In this document: piece after piece, positions 29,412 through 39,654 of the stretch | Position numbering within the stretch: position 1 is the first letter of the stretch | How the letters are laid out: every line of letters begins with the position of its first letter | Assembly (NCBI GenBank): GCA_026195895.1 | Contig: JAPHRO010000026.1 | Location: 81,135 to 145,134, forward strand | DNA: 64,000 bases | Reading direction: 5' to 3' | Source of the DNA: Gammaproteobacteria bacterium | GTDB lineage: Bacteria > Pseudomonadota > Gammaproteobacteria > SZUA-229 | Notes under the pieces: generated by a model | What the model saw: the letters and a program-made list of their open reading frames with translations, nothing else | Told to the model about the DNA's origin: nothing | The model's database searches: none | Translations under genes and position numbers: made by a program

Positions 29412-29930
29412 TTAATAAAACTTATGCTTGGCGACCTTATAGAGTTTCACTTCGCCAGTACTGCCCAATACCTTAATGCCGCGAATAATCGGCGCATTGC
29501 CATGACAGAATTGCTCCAGTTCCTTACTATCCAGTAATGCAACGCCACCGCGAAATATCGTGACTTTGGTGGAAATTTTATCGCCGCAACGAGCCAGATA
29601 ATTCACGTTAAATATTTTAGGCTGGAGTATCACTTTATACAGGTTGCTGCTTAACTGACAGCTAAGCTCAATTTTTTTACTTTCGCTAAGCAGGCGTCTA
29701 CCTTCCCGCTCTCGAAAAGCAACCCACTCCCATGGATTATATGTCCCCTGCTCATCTGAATAGGGGAAATTTTTACCCTGATCCCCCCATTTAACTTCAT
29801 TTTTGATTTTAAGCAGGTCTTTTTCAGCATCACAGGTATAGGTGATAATCGGGTATGACTGCTCAGCAATCGCAGTCGCCTGATACAGGCATAGAAATAT
29901 AACCAGTGCTAATATGTGCAATCCTTTCAT
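29412..29930 (-). CDS. Hypothetical exported protein
   Basis: A 172-residue protein I do not recognise. It has a signal peptide at residues 1-21 (ending TATAIA, next residue E) and five cysteines in the mature part that could form disulfides. The sequence is mixed alpha/beta with no repeats. The frame extends to 29960, but the ATG at 29930 starts the signal peptide properly. It is a single gene, convergent with the TfoX-like gene and divergent from hrpA. Confidence 0.65.
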   Translation of the reverse strand: MKGLHILALVIFLCLYQATAIAEQSYPIITYTCDAEKDLLKIKNEVKWGDQGKNFPYSDEQGTYNPWEWVAFREREGRRLLSESKKIELSCQLSSNLYKVILQPKIFNVNYLARCGDKISTKVTIFRGGVALLDSKELEQFCHGNAPIIRGIKVLGSTGEVKLYKVAKHKFY

Positions 29931-30134
29931 AGCTGACAACCTACCTTCAAATAAGGCCATATTGTGTTTTTATAAATAAAAAAAGACCAGTCAATTATTT
30001 TTCATCACTTATGCCTATATTATATATATCTGCTGTAAAAAAAATACACCACCTGAACGAATAGCTGCATTAACTTGCATCCTGGATTTAGCTCATCATA
30101 ATAACCCCTTTATAAACCCGACCATCGCTGTTCC

Positions 30135-33100
30135 ATGACCGACTCTCAAAACCAGCTAATTGAACAATGCCAGACAAACCTGACAGGATGTATGGCCGCC
30201 GATTACTGGAAACTATCCAGAAAACTTCAGCATATTCAGCAACAGGCGCGTAAAAATAAACCGGTGGACAAGATGCTGAAACAATTGAGCGAGCTGCTCA
30301 ATAAATCAATTTCCCGGGTCAGCCAACGCGAACAGAGTCGCCCTTCGATTACCTACCCCGGTGAATTACCGGTTAGCCAGAAACGCCTGGAAATACTTGC
30401 GACCATTAAATCCAGTCAGGTCGTTATCGTGTGCGGGGAAACCGGATCTGGAAAAACAACCCAGTTACCTAAAATCTGCCTTGAAGCAGGCCTTGGCCGA
30501 CGGGGTTACATCGGGCACACCCAGCCCAGACGGCTAGCCGCACGTTCAGTGGCCAGTCGTATCGCGGAAGAACTGAATACACAGTTAGGCAATGGCGTTG
30601 GCTTTAAGGTTCGCTTTACCGACCAACTGAAACCCGACAGCCTGATCAAACTAATGACGGATGGCATATTACTGGCTGAAATCCATCATGATCCTTTGCT
30701 GAGCAATTATGACTGCATCATTATTGATGAAGCCCATGAACGCAGTCTGAATATTGATTTTCTTCTGGGTTACCTGAAACAGCTGCTACCGAAACGGCCG
30801 GATCTAAAAATTATTATTACCTCAGCTACTATTGATCCGGAAAGTTTTTCTCGTCATTTTAATAACGCACCGATTATAGAAGTATCCGGTCGAACTTATC
30901 CGGTTGAAGTGCATTACCATCCCCTGCATGGTGAAGATGACGATGAGAGACAGAAGGATTTACAACAGGGTATTGCTGATGCAATAGATGAAATTTCCCG
31001 CATTGATCGCGGTGATATCCTGGTGTTTCTGAGTGGTGAACGTGACATTCGTGATACCGCAAATCATCTCAATAAATGCCAGTTGCAAAACACTGAAATC
31101 CTGCCATTGCTGGCGCGTCTGTCTGCTGCTGAGCAAAATAAAATTTTTCATACGTCCAGCCAGCGGCGTATTATTTTATCGACCAATGTCGCGGAAACTT
31201 CGCTGACGGTGCCGGGCATTAAATATGTGATCGATTCTGGTGTCGCTCGCATCTCACGCTATTCCTGGCGCAGCAAAATCCAGCGCCTGCCTGTTGAAAA
31301 AATATCTCAGGCCTCGGCTAATCAGCGCAAGGGTCGCTGTGGCCGCATCAGCGCTGGTATCTGTATTCGACTTTATTCTGAAAATGACTTTAATGAACGC
31401 GCCGAATTCACTGAACCGGAAATTCAACGTACGAATTTAGCTGCGGTTATTCTGCAGATGGAAAACTTACGCCTGGGCCATGTAGAGGATTTTCCTTTTG
31501 TTGAACCGCCAGATAGTCGATTAGTTGCTGATGGTTATAAATTATTATTTGAACTGGGCGCGATTAATCACCAGCATAAAATTACCGCTACCGGAAAAAA
31601 ACTTTCCCGGCTACCCATCGACCCCAGACTGGGTCGGATGCTGCTGGAAGCGGAAAAAGAATCTGCCCTGAATGAAGTATTAATTATTGTTTCCGCCCTG
31701 GCCACACAGGACCCTCGAGAACGCCCAATGGACAGGCAACAGGCTGCTGATGAAACACACAAATCCACACAGGATAATCGATCTGACTTCATAACATACC
31801 TTAACCTGTGGAATAAATTTCACAGCCAGAAAAAGAAACTGTCAGGAAACCAGTTGCGTAAATGGTGCAAGCAAAATTTCATTTCCTGGATGCGCATGCG
31901 AGAGTGGCTGGACACACATAAACAGATTAAAAAAATGCTGGCTGAACTAAAAATAAAATTCAATCAGCAAGATGCGGATTACACATCTATTCATAAGGCT
32001 TTATTAACCGGCTTACTGGGCAATCTCGGCTTCAAAGAAGAAGGCGCGGAATATTCAGGTGCTCGCAATCGAAAGTTTCATATATTTCCCGGCTCCGGCT
32101 TATACAACAAAGGCCCAAAGTGGATCATGTCGGCAGAAATTGTGGAGACTAGCCGCGTCTATGCCCGCACCCTGGCTAAAATAGAACCGCAATGGATAGA
32201 ACAGAAAGCCCGTCATTTGATTAAACGCAGTTATAACAATGCCCACTGGGAAAAACGCTCGGCACAGGTTTCCGCATTCGAACGCAGCACCTTATATGGA
32301 TTGATTATAAACCCGAAGAAAAAAATCAATTATGGCCCGATAAATCCTGCAGAAAGCCGCGAAATATTTATTCGTTCGGCACTGGTACAGGGCGACTTTT
32401 TCTGTAACGCCGATTTTTTCAAACACAACCAGACACTATTAACCGAACTGGAAACCCTGGAAGCCAAGTCGCGCCGTCAGGATATTATTGTCGATGATGA
32501 AATATTATTTCAGTTTTATGATCAGCATATACCCGAAGATATTTATAGCGGCCCCCAATTTGAAAAATGGCTAAAACAGAACAATTCCGATGCACTACTG
32601 CTGCAACGTGAAGATCTAATGCAACATGATGCAGCGCACATCACCGACAATCAGTTTCCTGACTTTCTCGAGATCAACGAAGTTAACTATCCACTGGATT
32701 ACCATTTTGATCCTGGCATGCATTGTGATGGCATCACGCTAATCACGCCGCTGGCCGGGTTACAGGCACTCAATGCTGAGCGCTGTAACTGGCTGGTGCC
32801 CGGGCTACTACATGAAAAAATTGTCGCACTGATTCGCTCCCTGCCGAAACCGTTGCGACGAAATTTTGTACCCGCGCCAAATTTTGCTGACGCCTGTGTT
32901 GATGCACTGGAAGCAACTGACATCTCACTCAGTTCTGCCCTGTCTGTACAACTGAGAAAAATGACAGGAGTGGATGTTCCCTATGATGCCTGGCGCGAAG
33001 AATTACTTGATCCACATTTGTTAATGAATTTTCGCGTTATTGATAACCAGGGAAAAATACTCGATGAAAACCGTGACCTGGCCGCACTCAAAAATAAATT

Positions 33101-34010
33101 CGCCAACCACGTAGCAGAACAAACAAAAAAGACACCTGCCATCAGTATCGAACAGGACAATGTAGATGCCAGCATTCTGGGCAGCTTACCTGAAACCTAT
33201 GACATAGATATGCAGGGCATAACAATAAAAGGCTATCCTGCTCTGGTTAAAAACGGCCAGACAGTTTCGGTTAAAGTACTAACGTCAAAACAGCAGGCCG
33301 ATGAGCAGCAACAGCAGGGTTTAAGACAACTTTATATCAATTCACTGACGGAACAGATACGCTATCTGAAAAAGAACATTCCCAATATTCAGACACTCTG
33401 TATGAAATATTCCAGCATTGGCAAATGTGAAGATTTAAAACAGGATATAATTTCCGTCACCATTGATGAATTGTTCACCCAGCATGGCGCACAAACACCG
33501 CAGGAATTTGAAACCATTTTACAACAGGGCCGAAGTGAAATTCAGTCGACTGCGGAAAGCTGGTGTAAATTGCTGACAACGATTTTAGATGAATATCAGA
33601 GCCTGAAGAAACAACTTAAAAATCCACCCCTGACCTGGCTGGATGCCATGAGCGATATTCAGTCACAGCTCAACCATCTGCTTAGTCCCCATTTTCTATT
33701 ACTGACTGAAAAACAATGGCTGGAACAATATCCGCGCTACCTGAAAGGTATCCATAAACGACTGGATAAACTGCAGGACAGTCCTGATCGCGACAGGAAA
33801 TGTCGTCTCGAAATTGCCCGTCTCTGGCAGGATTATCAAAAACGCATGGACAGCCTGCAGCAGCGCCAGGCAACATCAGGCCAGCTTGAGCATTATCGCT
33901 GGATGCTGGAAGAATACCGGGTATCACTATTTGCCCAGGAATTAAAAACCCGCTTCCCCATCTCCGCCAAACGCCTGCAAAGCTACTGGAATGAAATATC
34001 CGATGTTTAG
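30135..34010 (+). CDS. hrpA: ATP-dependent RNA helicase HrpA
   Basis: A 1291-residue DEAH-box RNA helicase, the usual length for HrpA. Walker A is GETGSGKTTQ at 101-110 and DEAH is at 198-201 (IIDEAHERSL). Motif III is TSATID, and motif VI is QRKGRCGRISAGICIRLYS. The helicase-associated and OB parts follow to about residue 750, then the HrpA-specific C-terminal domain. Involved in mRNA processing and ribosome rescue in enterobacteria. Single gene; no unusual features apart from the full-length C-terminal half. Confidence 0.95.
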   Translation: MTDSQNQLIEQCQTNLTGCMAADYWKLSRKLQHIQQQARKNKPVDKMLKQLSELLNKSISRVSQREQSRPSITYPGELPVSQKRLEILATIKSSQVVIVCGETGSGKTTQLPKICLEAGLGRRGYIGHTQPRRLAARSVASRIAEELNTQLGNGVGFKVRFTDQLKPDSLIKLMTDGILLAEIHHDPLLSNYDCIIIDEAHERSLNIDFLLGYLKQLLPKRPDLKIIITSATIDPESFSRHFNNAPIIEVSGRTYPVEVHYHPLHGEDDDERQKDLQQGIADAIDEISRIDRGDILVFLSGERDIRDTANHLNKCQLQNTEILPLLARLSAAEQNKIFHTSSQRRIILSTNVAETSLTVPGIKYVIDSGVARISRYSWRSKIQRLPVEKISQASANQRKGRCGRISAGICIRLYSENDFNERAEFTEPEIQRTNLAAVILQMENLRLGHVEDFPFVEPPDSRLVADGYKLLFELGAINHQHKITATGKKLSRLPIDPRLGRMLLEAEKESALNEVLIIVSALATQDPRERPMDRQQAADETHKSTQDNRSDFITYLNLWNKFHSQKKKLSGNQLRKWCKQNFISWMRMREWLDTHKQIKKMLAELKIKFNQQDADYTSIHKALLTGLLGNLGFKEEGAEYSGARNRKFHIFPGSGLYNKGPKWIMSAEIVETSRVYARTLAKIEPQWIEQKARHLIKRSYNNAHWEKRSAQVSAFERSTLYGLIINPKKKINYGPINPAESREIFIRSALVQGDFFCNADFFKHNQTLLTELETLEAKSRRQDIIVDDEILFQFYDQHIPEDIYSGPQFEKWLKQNNSDALLLQREDLMQHDAAHITDNQFPDFLEINEVNYPLDYHFDPGMHCDGITLITPLAGLQALNAERCNWLVPGLLHEKIVALIRSLPKPLRRNFVPAPNFADACVDALEATDISLSSALSVQLRKMTGVDVPYDAWREELLDPHLLMNFRVIDNQGKILDENRDLAALKNKFANHVAEQTKKTPAISIEQDNVDASILGSLPETYDIDMQGITIKGYPALVKNGQTVSVKVLTSKQQADEQQQQGLRQLYINSLTEQIRYLKKNIPNIQTLCMKYSSIGKCEDLKQDIISVTIDELFTQHGAQTPQEFETILQQGRSEIQSTAESWCKLLTTILDEYQSLKKQLKNPPLTWLDAMSDIQSQLNHLLSPHFLLLTEKQWLEQYPRYLKGIHKRLDKLQDSPDRDRKCRLEIARLWQDYQKRMDSLQQRQATSGQLEHYRWMLEEYRVSLFAQELKTRFPISAKRLQSYWNEISDV

Positions 34011-34119
34011 CAAATCACTGTTTGCTAGAGAACAGCGTATTTATTGAGAAATTGACCTGTTTCAACTACTGTTCGGTATGCAATGTTATTCTGATAAAAC
34101 ATAAATCTACAGACACACC

Positions 34120-35160
34120 ATGACAATACTAAAAAAATCAATTATCTATATTTTGCTGCTGCTTCCGCTGACGGCAATAGCTGACCGTGGCGCTGACTTA
34201 TATGCAGAGAACTGCTCTATCTGTCATGGGCTGGATGGCAATGGCGGCGTAGGCGTACCCCTGGCCCTGCCCTCCTTTCTATCCCAGGTATCTGATTCAT
34301 ATTTACATCGCAGCATACGCGTTGGCCGACCCGGCCGTGTCATGCCGCCCTTCTACAAGCTCTCTGATGCCGAAATTGACGACATCGTTAAACATCTCCG
34401 CAGCTGGTCAGATGCGCCGGCGCCACCAAGGGATGAACGGCCCGTTATTGGTATTGCGGCCCGCGGTGAAAAGCTCTATCAGACAAAATGTGCTAACTGT
34501 CATGGTCAGGATTTAACGGGAGGGGTCGGCACCGGCCTGATGTTTTCCCGCTCCAGAGATCTGCCTATAACCGCGCCCGCACTAAGCAACCAGGGCTTTC
34601 TTAATTCTGCCACTGATCAGATGATTAAAAAAATCATTATCAACGGCCGCGAAGAAACACCCATGCCGTCTGCAAAGCTGATGAAAATAACGGAAACCGA
34701 TGTCGATGACATCGTTGCCTATATTCGCAGTTTTCAACTACCTATGGTTTCCCGCGCACCGTCGCTGGATGATGAACCCGCGACCATTATTTACGATTCA
34801 CCTTATGATTTTGCAGAAACGGTGGAGAACCTGAAACGCGCCATCATTGGTTCAAATTATCTGCTGATTCGCGATCAGGCGCTGGATGCGGGGCTGGTTA
34901 GCCAGGAAAATGAATCAAAATCCGAACTAATCGTCTATTTCTGCAACTTCAACCTTGTCTATGAGGCATTGAAAATAGACCCTCGAGTGGGCATGTTCCT
35001 GCCCTGCCGCATTACGGTTGTTGAACGAGATGGCAAGGTACAGATGATGAGCATTAATCCCAAGCATCTCAGTCGATTATTTAATAACAACGAACTCAAC
35101 GAAGCCTGTGATCATATGTACGAGGTTTATACCTCCATACTCGATGGGGCCTCATTATGA
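34120..35160 (+). CDS. Di-heme cytochrome c fused to a DUF302 domain
   Basis: A 346-residue exported protein. A signal peptide (1-21) is followed by two class I cytochrome c domains with heme motifs CSICH (32-36) and CANCH (124-128); likely axial methionines are in GRVMPPF and ETPMPSA. The last about 120 residues form a DUF302 domain, with the DFAETVENLKRAI start and a VYFCNFNLVYEALKIDPRVGMFLPCRI core. The joining of DUF302 to two heme domains suggests a periplasmic redox role. The ATG of the next DUF302 gene overlaps its stop (ATGA). Confidence 0.88.
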   Translation: MTILKKSIIYILLLLPLTAIADRGADLYAENCSICHGLDGNGGVGVPLALPSFLSQVSDSYLHRSIRVGRPGRVMPPFYKLSDAEIDDIVKHLRSWSDAPAPPRDERPVIGIAARGEKLYQTKCANCHGQDLTGGVGTGLMFSRSRDLPITAPALSNQGFLNSATDQMIKKIIINGREETPMPSAKLMKITETDVDDIVAYIRSFQLPMVSRAPSLDDEPATIIYDSPYDFAETVENLKRAIIGSNYLLIRDQALDAGLVSQENESKSELIVYFCNFNLVYEALKIDPRVGMFLPCRITVVERDGKVQMMSINPKHLSRLFNNNELNEACDHMYEVYTSILDGASL

Positions 35161-35621
35161 AAAAATTATTTATTTTACTGCTAGCACCCCTGTTACTCTC
35201 ACTATCGACCAGCGCCCATGGCGTGGTGACCGGTGAGCTAATCATGATTCGCTCCATTCAGTCGTTTCCCGAAACCATGGCCAGCCTGCAAACCGCTATC
35301 GCCGATAAAGGCTACACCGTTTCCCGAGTCCAGCGAGTGGATGTAGGACTGACCGCGCGCGGCTATAAAACCGATAAATACCGGATTGTATTCTTTGCGA
35401 AGCCTGAAGAAATAACCCGGCTGAAAACAAAATATCCTGAACTCATCCCCTACCTGCCGCTCAAGATAGCCATATTTGCTGAAAACAATGAAACCATTGT
35501 GGTCAGCTCAAATCCCATGGTGTTTGCCGACTTCTATCCCCAGCCCGAGCTTAAACAGGTTTTTGCGCAGTGGAAAAAAGACGTTATTCAAATACTGAAA
35601 TACGTGCAATTTTCAGATTGA
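35157..35621 (+). CDS. DUF302 protein, exported
   Basis: A 154-residue protein with a signal peptide (about residues 1-21) and one DUF302 domain: SFPETMASLQTAIADKGYTVSRVQRVDVGL, then KTDKYRIVFFAKPEEI, then LIPYLPLKIAIFAENNETIVVSSNPMVFADFY. It is a paralogue of the C-terminal half of the preceding cytochrome c fusion and is translationally coupled to it. Probably periplasmic partner of that protein. Function of the family is not established. Confidence 0.88.
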   Translation: MKKLFILLLAPLLLSLSTSAHGVVTGELIMIRSIQSFPETMASLQTAIADKGYTVSRVQRVDVGLTARGYKTDKYRIVFFAKPEEITRLKTKYPELIPYLPLKIAIFAENNETIVVSSNPMVFADFYPQPELKQVFAQWKKDVIQILKYVQFSD

Positions 35622-35664
35622 ACGCTATTATCAGGGAATATGTTTAATAACAAATCAAATTCCC

Positions 35665-35937
35665 ATGAGCAGTGAAAATCGCAAACATCTTCGTATTGGG
35701 CTAGTCGTCGACATCGAACTCACCCTGCAAGACAAAGACCCGATCAATGTCAGCACCAAAAATATCAGCGACGGCGGATTGTTTCTGGTCCTCGATGACA
35801 TCGAGCTACCGCCGGTAGGCACCGAAGTCATGGTGCGCCTGAAAAACCAGCTAGGTGACGGCGAAGAACCGCCGATCAATCGCGCCATGGTGGTTCGTCA
35901 TGATCCCGATGGCGTTGGGCTGCAATTTCTCGAATAA
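35665..35937 (+). CDS. PilZ-domain protein
   Basis: A 90-residue single PilZ domain, the c-di-GMP receptor fold. The R-x3-R motif is RKHLR near the N-terminus and the second motif is NISDGGLFL (N-x-S-x-G-G), so both c-di-GMP contacts are present. The ATG at 35665 is 43 bases after the DUF302 stop. It may receive c-di-GMP signals for motility or surface functions; no diguanylate cyclase is in the window. Confidence 0.85.
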   Translation: MSSENRKHLRIGLVVDIELTLQDKDPINVSTKNISDGGLFLVLDDIELPPVGTEVMVRLKNQLGDGEEPPINRAMVVRHDPDGVGLQFLE

Positions 35938-36220
35938 TCCAGCACAACGGCTTACTGCCTGCCCCCGATAACGACGTTGCCCTGGCAGCCCCTTTACAGG
36001 GATATTTTTCTGGTCTGGATTTGCCCGATTTCGCCGAATGGGGCCTTAAACAGGCAAACGCCCCTGGGCCACGCGTATCGCAGCGCCAACCATCCGCTGC
36101 TGGCAGCAAGACAGGGGGCAAAGATTATTTAACCCAGTTCTTACATACCTTCTGCGTTACTGAAAACACTTGGCGCAGAGGCTTTGCACCCCGGCCAGAA
36201 AAAGTAAAATATCAGCACTT
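35938..36220. other. Gap without a recognised gene
   Basis: 283 bases between the PilZ gene and pyk (converging). One plus-strand frame stays open across nearly the whole gap and ends at a TAA at about 36222, but it has no ATG, no ribosome site and no recognisable product; the composition is richer in GC than other gaps. It may be a gene remnant. No terminator was seen. Confidence 0.4.
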
Positions 36221-37681
36221 TTAAACACGAATTAATTTCATTACCGGCGCATTTAATTCTGGATCATCATTGAACCCGGAAACCAGTAATACTGTGCGAC
36301 CGGTTTTTGTCAATTGACACCGTTGCGATATATCCTGGCATAGTTTTTTCCAGTTATGGGTAGTTTTTTCTTCAATATGAAAGGGTATTACTCCCCAATG
36401 CATGGCAAGACGCCGACAAATAATTTTATCTGAGCAGACGCCAAACAAGGGCGCTGTTGGCCGATCAGCCGCCAGAATTCTTGCCGTGGTACCGCTACTG
36501 GTTGGCACTACTATACCCTGCAGCTTAAGATCCTGAGCAAGCGCGGTAACGGCACGTGCAATAGCCCTTCTATCTGACGGCATTGCCTCACGCACGACCT
36601 CGGCATCCACTTCGCCAAATCGATTGTGCTGCCATTGATAGGCCTCCATTTCTCTTAACACGCAGTCCATGGTTTTTACTGTTTGCAGGGGGTATTTTCC
36701 GCTAGCCGTTTCTGCCGATAACATGACCGCGTCCGCACCGGACAAAGCTGCATTAGCAACATCACCCACTTCCGCACGCGTAGGTCGAGAATTAGTAATC
36801 ATTGATTCCATCATTTGTGTAGCAACAATAACAGGACGCTGAAAACTTCGCGCTTTGTTCACCAGATCTTTCTGTATCAGCGGCACCTGCTCTGCAGGTA
36901 ACTCTATGCCCAGATCACCGCGCGCCACCATAATGCCATATGATTCTTTGAGAATAAGATCAATATTTTGCACGGCTTCCGGTTTTTCAATTTTTGCGAT
37001 CACCGGAATGCTGGAATTATTTTTATGCAAAAATCGCTGTAATACCTTTACATCTTTTTCACTTCTAACAAAGCTCAACGCAAGGAAATCCGCACCCAGC
37101 GCTACTGCCAGCGCAGCATCTATCTTATCTTTGGCAGTGAAACTGGAAATCGACACACTTGAATCTGGTAAATTGAGGCCTTTACAATTGCGTAACACAC
37201 CGCCATAAATGACTTTACATATCACTTCTTTGCCGACGACCTTCTCAACCACCAGTTCCAGATTGCCATCATCAAGCAGCAGTCGTTCTCCTTTATTCAC
37301 ATCTTTATATAAATTTTTATATTGCGAAGGAACCAATCCTTTTTTGCCGATAACGGCCTGACAGCTCACCGTAACTGATTCACCCCTGCGCAATTCTATT
37401 TCACCATTTTCAAATTCGCCGACACGAATTTTAGGACCACATAAATCCATCAATATGGCGATATCCCTTTGCTCCTGCTCAGCAACTTTTCTTATTGTTT
37501 TTAGCGCTCTGCGATGCTGTTCATGATTACCATGAGACATATTAAGCCGGAATATATTTACACCTGTCCTGATGAGCTTTTTGACCATAGCCTCAGAATT
37601 CGAAGCTGGCCCCAGGGTGGCGATAATCTTCGTCCGCCGCCAGTGCAGGGCAATTTTTTTTCTTAAATCTTTATTTGCCAT
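36221..37681 (-). CDS. pyk: Pyruvate kinase
   Basis: Converts phosphoenolpyruvate and ADP to pyruvate and ATP, the last step of glycolysis. A 486-residue enzyme with the substrate-site lysine in SIPVIAKIEKPEAV and the metal/potassium motif MVARGDLGIELPAEQVPLIQ. The N-terminal TKIIATLGPAS and RLNMSHG segments are typical. The C-terminal regulatory domain is shorter than in mammalian enzymes. The start overlaps the end of the hydrolase gene by 11 bases on the minus strand. Confidence 0.95.
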   Translation of the reverse strand: MANKDLRKKIALHWRRTKIIATLGPASNSEAMVKKLIRTGVNIFRLNMSHGNHEQHRRALKTIRKVAEQEQRDIAILMDLCGPKIRVGEFENGEIELRRGESVTVSCQAVIGKKGLVPSQYKNLYKDVNKGERLLLDDGNLELVVEKVVGKEVICKVIYGGVLRNCKGLNLPDSSVSISSFTAKDKIDAALAVALGADFLALSFVRSEKDVKVLQRFLHKNNSSIPVIAKIEKPEAVQNIDLILKESYGIMVARGDLGIELPAEQVPLIQKDLVNKARSFQRPVIVATQMMESMITNSRPTRAEVGDVANAALSGADAVMLSAETASGKYPLQTVKTMDCVLREMEAYQWQHNRFGEVDAEVVREAMPSDRRAIARAVTALAQDLKLQGIVVPTSSGTTARILAADRPTAPLFGVCSDKIICRRLAMHWGVIPFHIEEKTTHNWKKLCQDISQRCQLTKTGRTVLLVSGFNDDPELNAPVMKLIRV

Positions 37682-38402
37682 TTATTTTTTCCAGAAATTG
37701 TTTCAATGCCAGACGGTATTCCCGGTGATCTTTCTTCGATACCCATAACGCCCTGGATCCATGTTCTCCCTCTCCGGTTGGTACAAATACAGTTAAATAC
37801 CTGCCGGGTATTTTTTTCGCAATATCACCCCAGTAATGGTGTTCCTCACGCTTTGCCGTTATAAACACGGGTGCCTTTATATTTTTAGCGGATTGCTGAA
37901 TATATGATTTATCCGAAAAATATTCGCCGGGTGAAAATGCCATAACTGCATCTAAATCATATTTATACTCGCCCGCAATTTTTATAGCTAGCGAGGCAGA
38001 ATAAGAGCTGCCGAGCAAATAAAAACTATCCATCTGAAAATTTTCCCGCATATATTTTATCGCCGCCTCTATATCAGGTTTGGCGGCGATATATTTTGTC
38101 GACAGCTCTCCATCCCTGGCCAGCTTGGCCGTCTGATTAACAACGCCGTTAACCACATTGCCTGAACGCTGATCCAGCGCCAGCACATTAAACCCCAGCT
38201 CATTTAACCAGGGCGCGGTTTCCAGGTATTCACCTCGGCTCCAGCCCGCCTGATGACAGAGTAAAATGTACTTTTTTGATGCCCGCGTTGCAGCATAATA
38301 ATCCGCAGTTAATAGGAGATTATCTAATGAACTAAATTGTATCGTCTGTCTGGAGAATGCCAGAGTAGGCAACAGGCACATTAAGAGCAGTATTTTTTTC
38401 AT
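37671..38402 (-). CDS. Alpha/beta hydrolase, exported
   Basis: A 243-residue hydrolase with a signal peptide (residues 1-17, ending LAFS). The nucleophile elbow is GSSYSAS, with the serine in the middle position. The catalytic histidine is probably in GEGEHGSRAL. The LLCHQAGWSRGEY segment likely contributes the oxyanion hole. The fold is dienelactone hydrolase/BAAT-like by eye. Substrate unknown. The stop overlaps pyk by 11 bases, so the two are cotranscribed. Confidence 0.75.
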   Translation of the reverse strand: MKKILLLMCLLPTLAFSRQTIQFSSLDNLLLTADYYAATRASKKYILLCHQAGWSRGEYLETAPWLNELGFNVLALDQRSGNVVNGVVNQTAKLARDGELSTKYIAAKPDIEAAIKYMRENFQMDSFYLLGSSYSASLAIKIAGEYKYDLDAVMAFSPGEYFSDKSYIQQSAKNIKAPVFITAKREEHHYWGDIAKKIPGRYLTVFVPTGEGEHGSRALWVSKKDHREYRLALKQFLEKINGK

Positions 38403-38947
38403 TTTTTTTGCCTTCAGTGAGACCCTTCAATTAAACAATAATAGACGAATCAACTGGAAAGCACCTGAATATAAACCAGAATATTCAAGGTGACTGTTTC
38501 AATGTTTACCCTGCTACTACGGGCATCGCTGAAAATGACATTCAAAAATAGTATTACAGACTGCTAAATAGCAGCAACACGATGACGATGGCAACCACTA
38601 AAAGACTATATTTAGCACTCATGAACTCGATATTCCCTTAAAAATTTAAAACTCGGCTGAATTTATATCCTGGTACGCAACCGCTTTTATCGCTATACAT
38701 CACGATATTTATATTGATTATCACAAATCACAATCGAACACCTTTCGATTTTTCAATATTATTTACATTAACAGCTTTACCACAATAACCAGTTCACAGA
38801 TTTAGCCTGTTTATAAAATCATTTTTTAAACTTCATTTAAACTTCATTATTGACATTATTTGAAAGCATTAAATTCCTGGGCATAAAAACAGTCTACAAC
38901 AGCCAGGAAAGGGTTATAATCAGAAATTTAACAATAGCAATAAAAAA
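38403..38947. other. AT-rich gap
   Basis: 545 bases between the alpha/beta hydrolase and the two-helix membrane protein, which are divergent, so promoters for both must lie here. Strongly AT-rich. Apart from the possible 22-residue frame at 38554-38622, I see no gene, terminator or clear repeat. Confidence 0.5.
38554..38622 (-). CDS. Possible 22-residue single-helix membrane protein
   Basis: A minus-strand frame encoding MSAKY, then about 14 hydrophobic residues, ending LLLFSSL. A plausible ribosome site AAGGGA sits about 11 bases upstream of the ATG. The whole product is one transmembrane helix with a basic start, as seen in many small regulatory membrane proteins. It is too short for ordinary gene finding and may be chance; it is the only sensible content of the surrounding 545-bp gap. 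Confidence 0.35.
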   Translation of the reverse strand: MSAKYSLLVVAIVIVLLLFSSL

Positions 38948-39631
38948 ATGTCTATTTACTGGCGCAAACATCCCAACCTACCCGATACTGAACTGCCTCA
39001 AACGATTATGCGTCCTTTCTGGCATCCTGTGCCCGATGAGCTGGACGATAATACTTTCAGCATCATCCTGACCGGCGAACGTCCTGTGGCTATTGCCATA
39101 ATCATTTTGCTACTTTCAGTTGCTTTATTTATGGCATCAATTTTTTCCATCTACAACCTGTACATGCATATTGGCACCCATGCATTTCGCTGGAATGCCG
39201 AAACAGCTTATTACAGCGTATTGACAGCAGTGTTATTACTAACAGGAACAGGGCTTCTGTTTTTATTTTTTAAACTTGTTCAGATACGGAAAGTTGTGTT
39301 TGATCGCCATAATCATTGCATTCAATATCCACAGCAGGGATTACTTCCCCGGTATCACAAAAAAAACTATGACGATCTGAATGGAAAAATTATCCAGCTA
39401 AAAAATCCCTTTGGGAAACGCATTGCAAAATTAATACTTGAAAACCCTGACACTGGACACATCATCAGTCTTTATTCAACGCACAAAAGCCCGCAGGCAC
39501 TTGCTGGATACTGGTCATTTATAGTGCAATATATGAAGCCAGATGCGCCGCTACCCGATGTTCCTTTATTACATAACTATCCGAATACCACACCCGGCGT
39601 ACTGCAGAAAAATACTATTGATTATAGCTAG
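38948..39631 (+). CDS. Hypothetical membrane protein, two helices
   Basis: A 227-residue protein not recognised. Two membrane helices are visible (about 49-73 and 89-109: VAIAIIILLLSVALFMASIF and VLTAVLLLTGTGLLFLFF). The C-terminal about 115 residues are soluble with a beta-rich character resembling a PH-like domain (VVFDRHNHCIQYPQQG, GKRIAKLILENPDTGHIISLYS). No partner gene is evident; it is convergent with the ExeA-like gene 23 bases downstream. Confidence 0.6.
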   Translation: MSIYWRKHPNLPDTELPQTIMRPFWHPVPDELDDNTFSIILTGERPVAIAIIILLLSVALFMASIFSIYNLYMHIGTHAFRWNAETAYYSVLTAVLLLTGTGLLFLFFKLVQIRKVVFDRHNHCIQYPQQGLLPRYHKKNYDDLNGKIIQLKNPFGKRIAKLILENPDTGHIISLYSTHKSPQALAGYWSFIVQYMKPDAPLPDVPLLHNYPNTTPGVLQKNTIDYS

Positions 39632-39654
39632 ATACCCTATGAACTCATGCCAGA

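Noticed and set aside
35938..36220. A gene in the open frame between PilZ and pyk
   Set aside because: No ATG, no ribosome site, no recognisable product; kept only as a noted gap.
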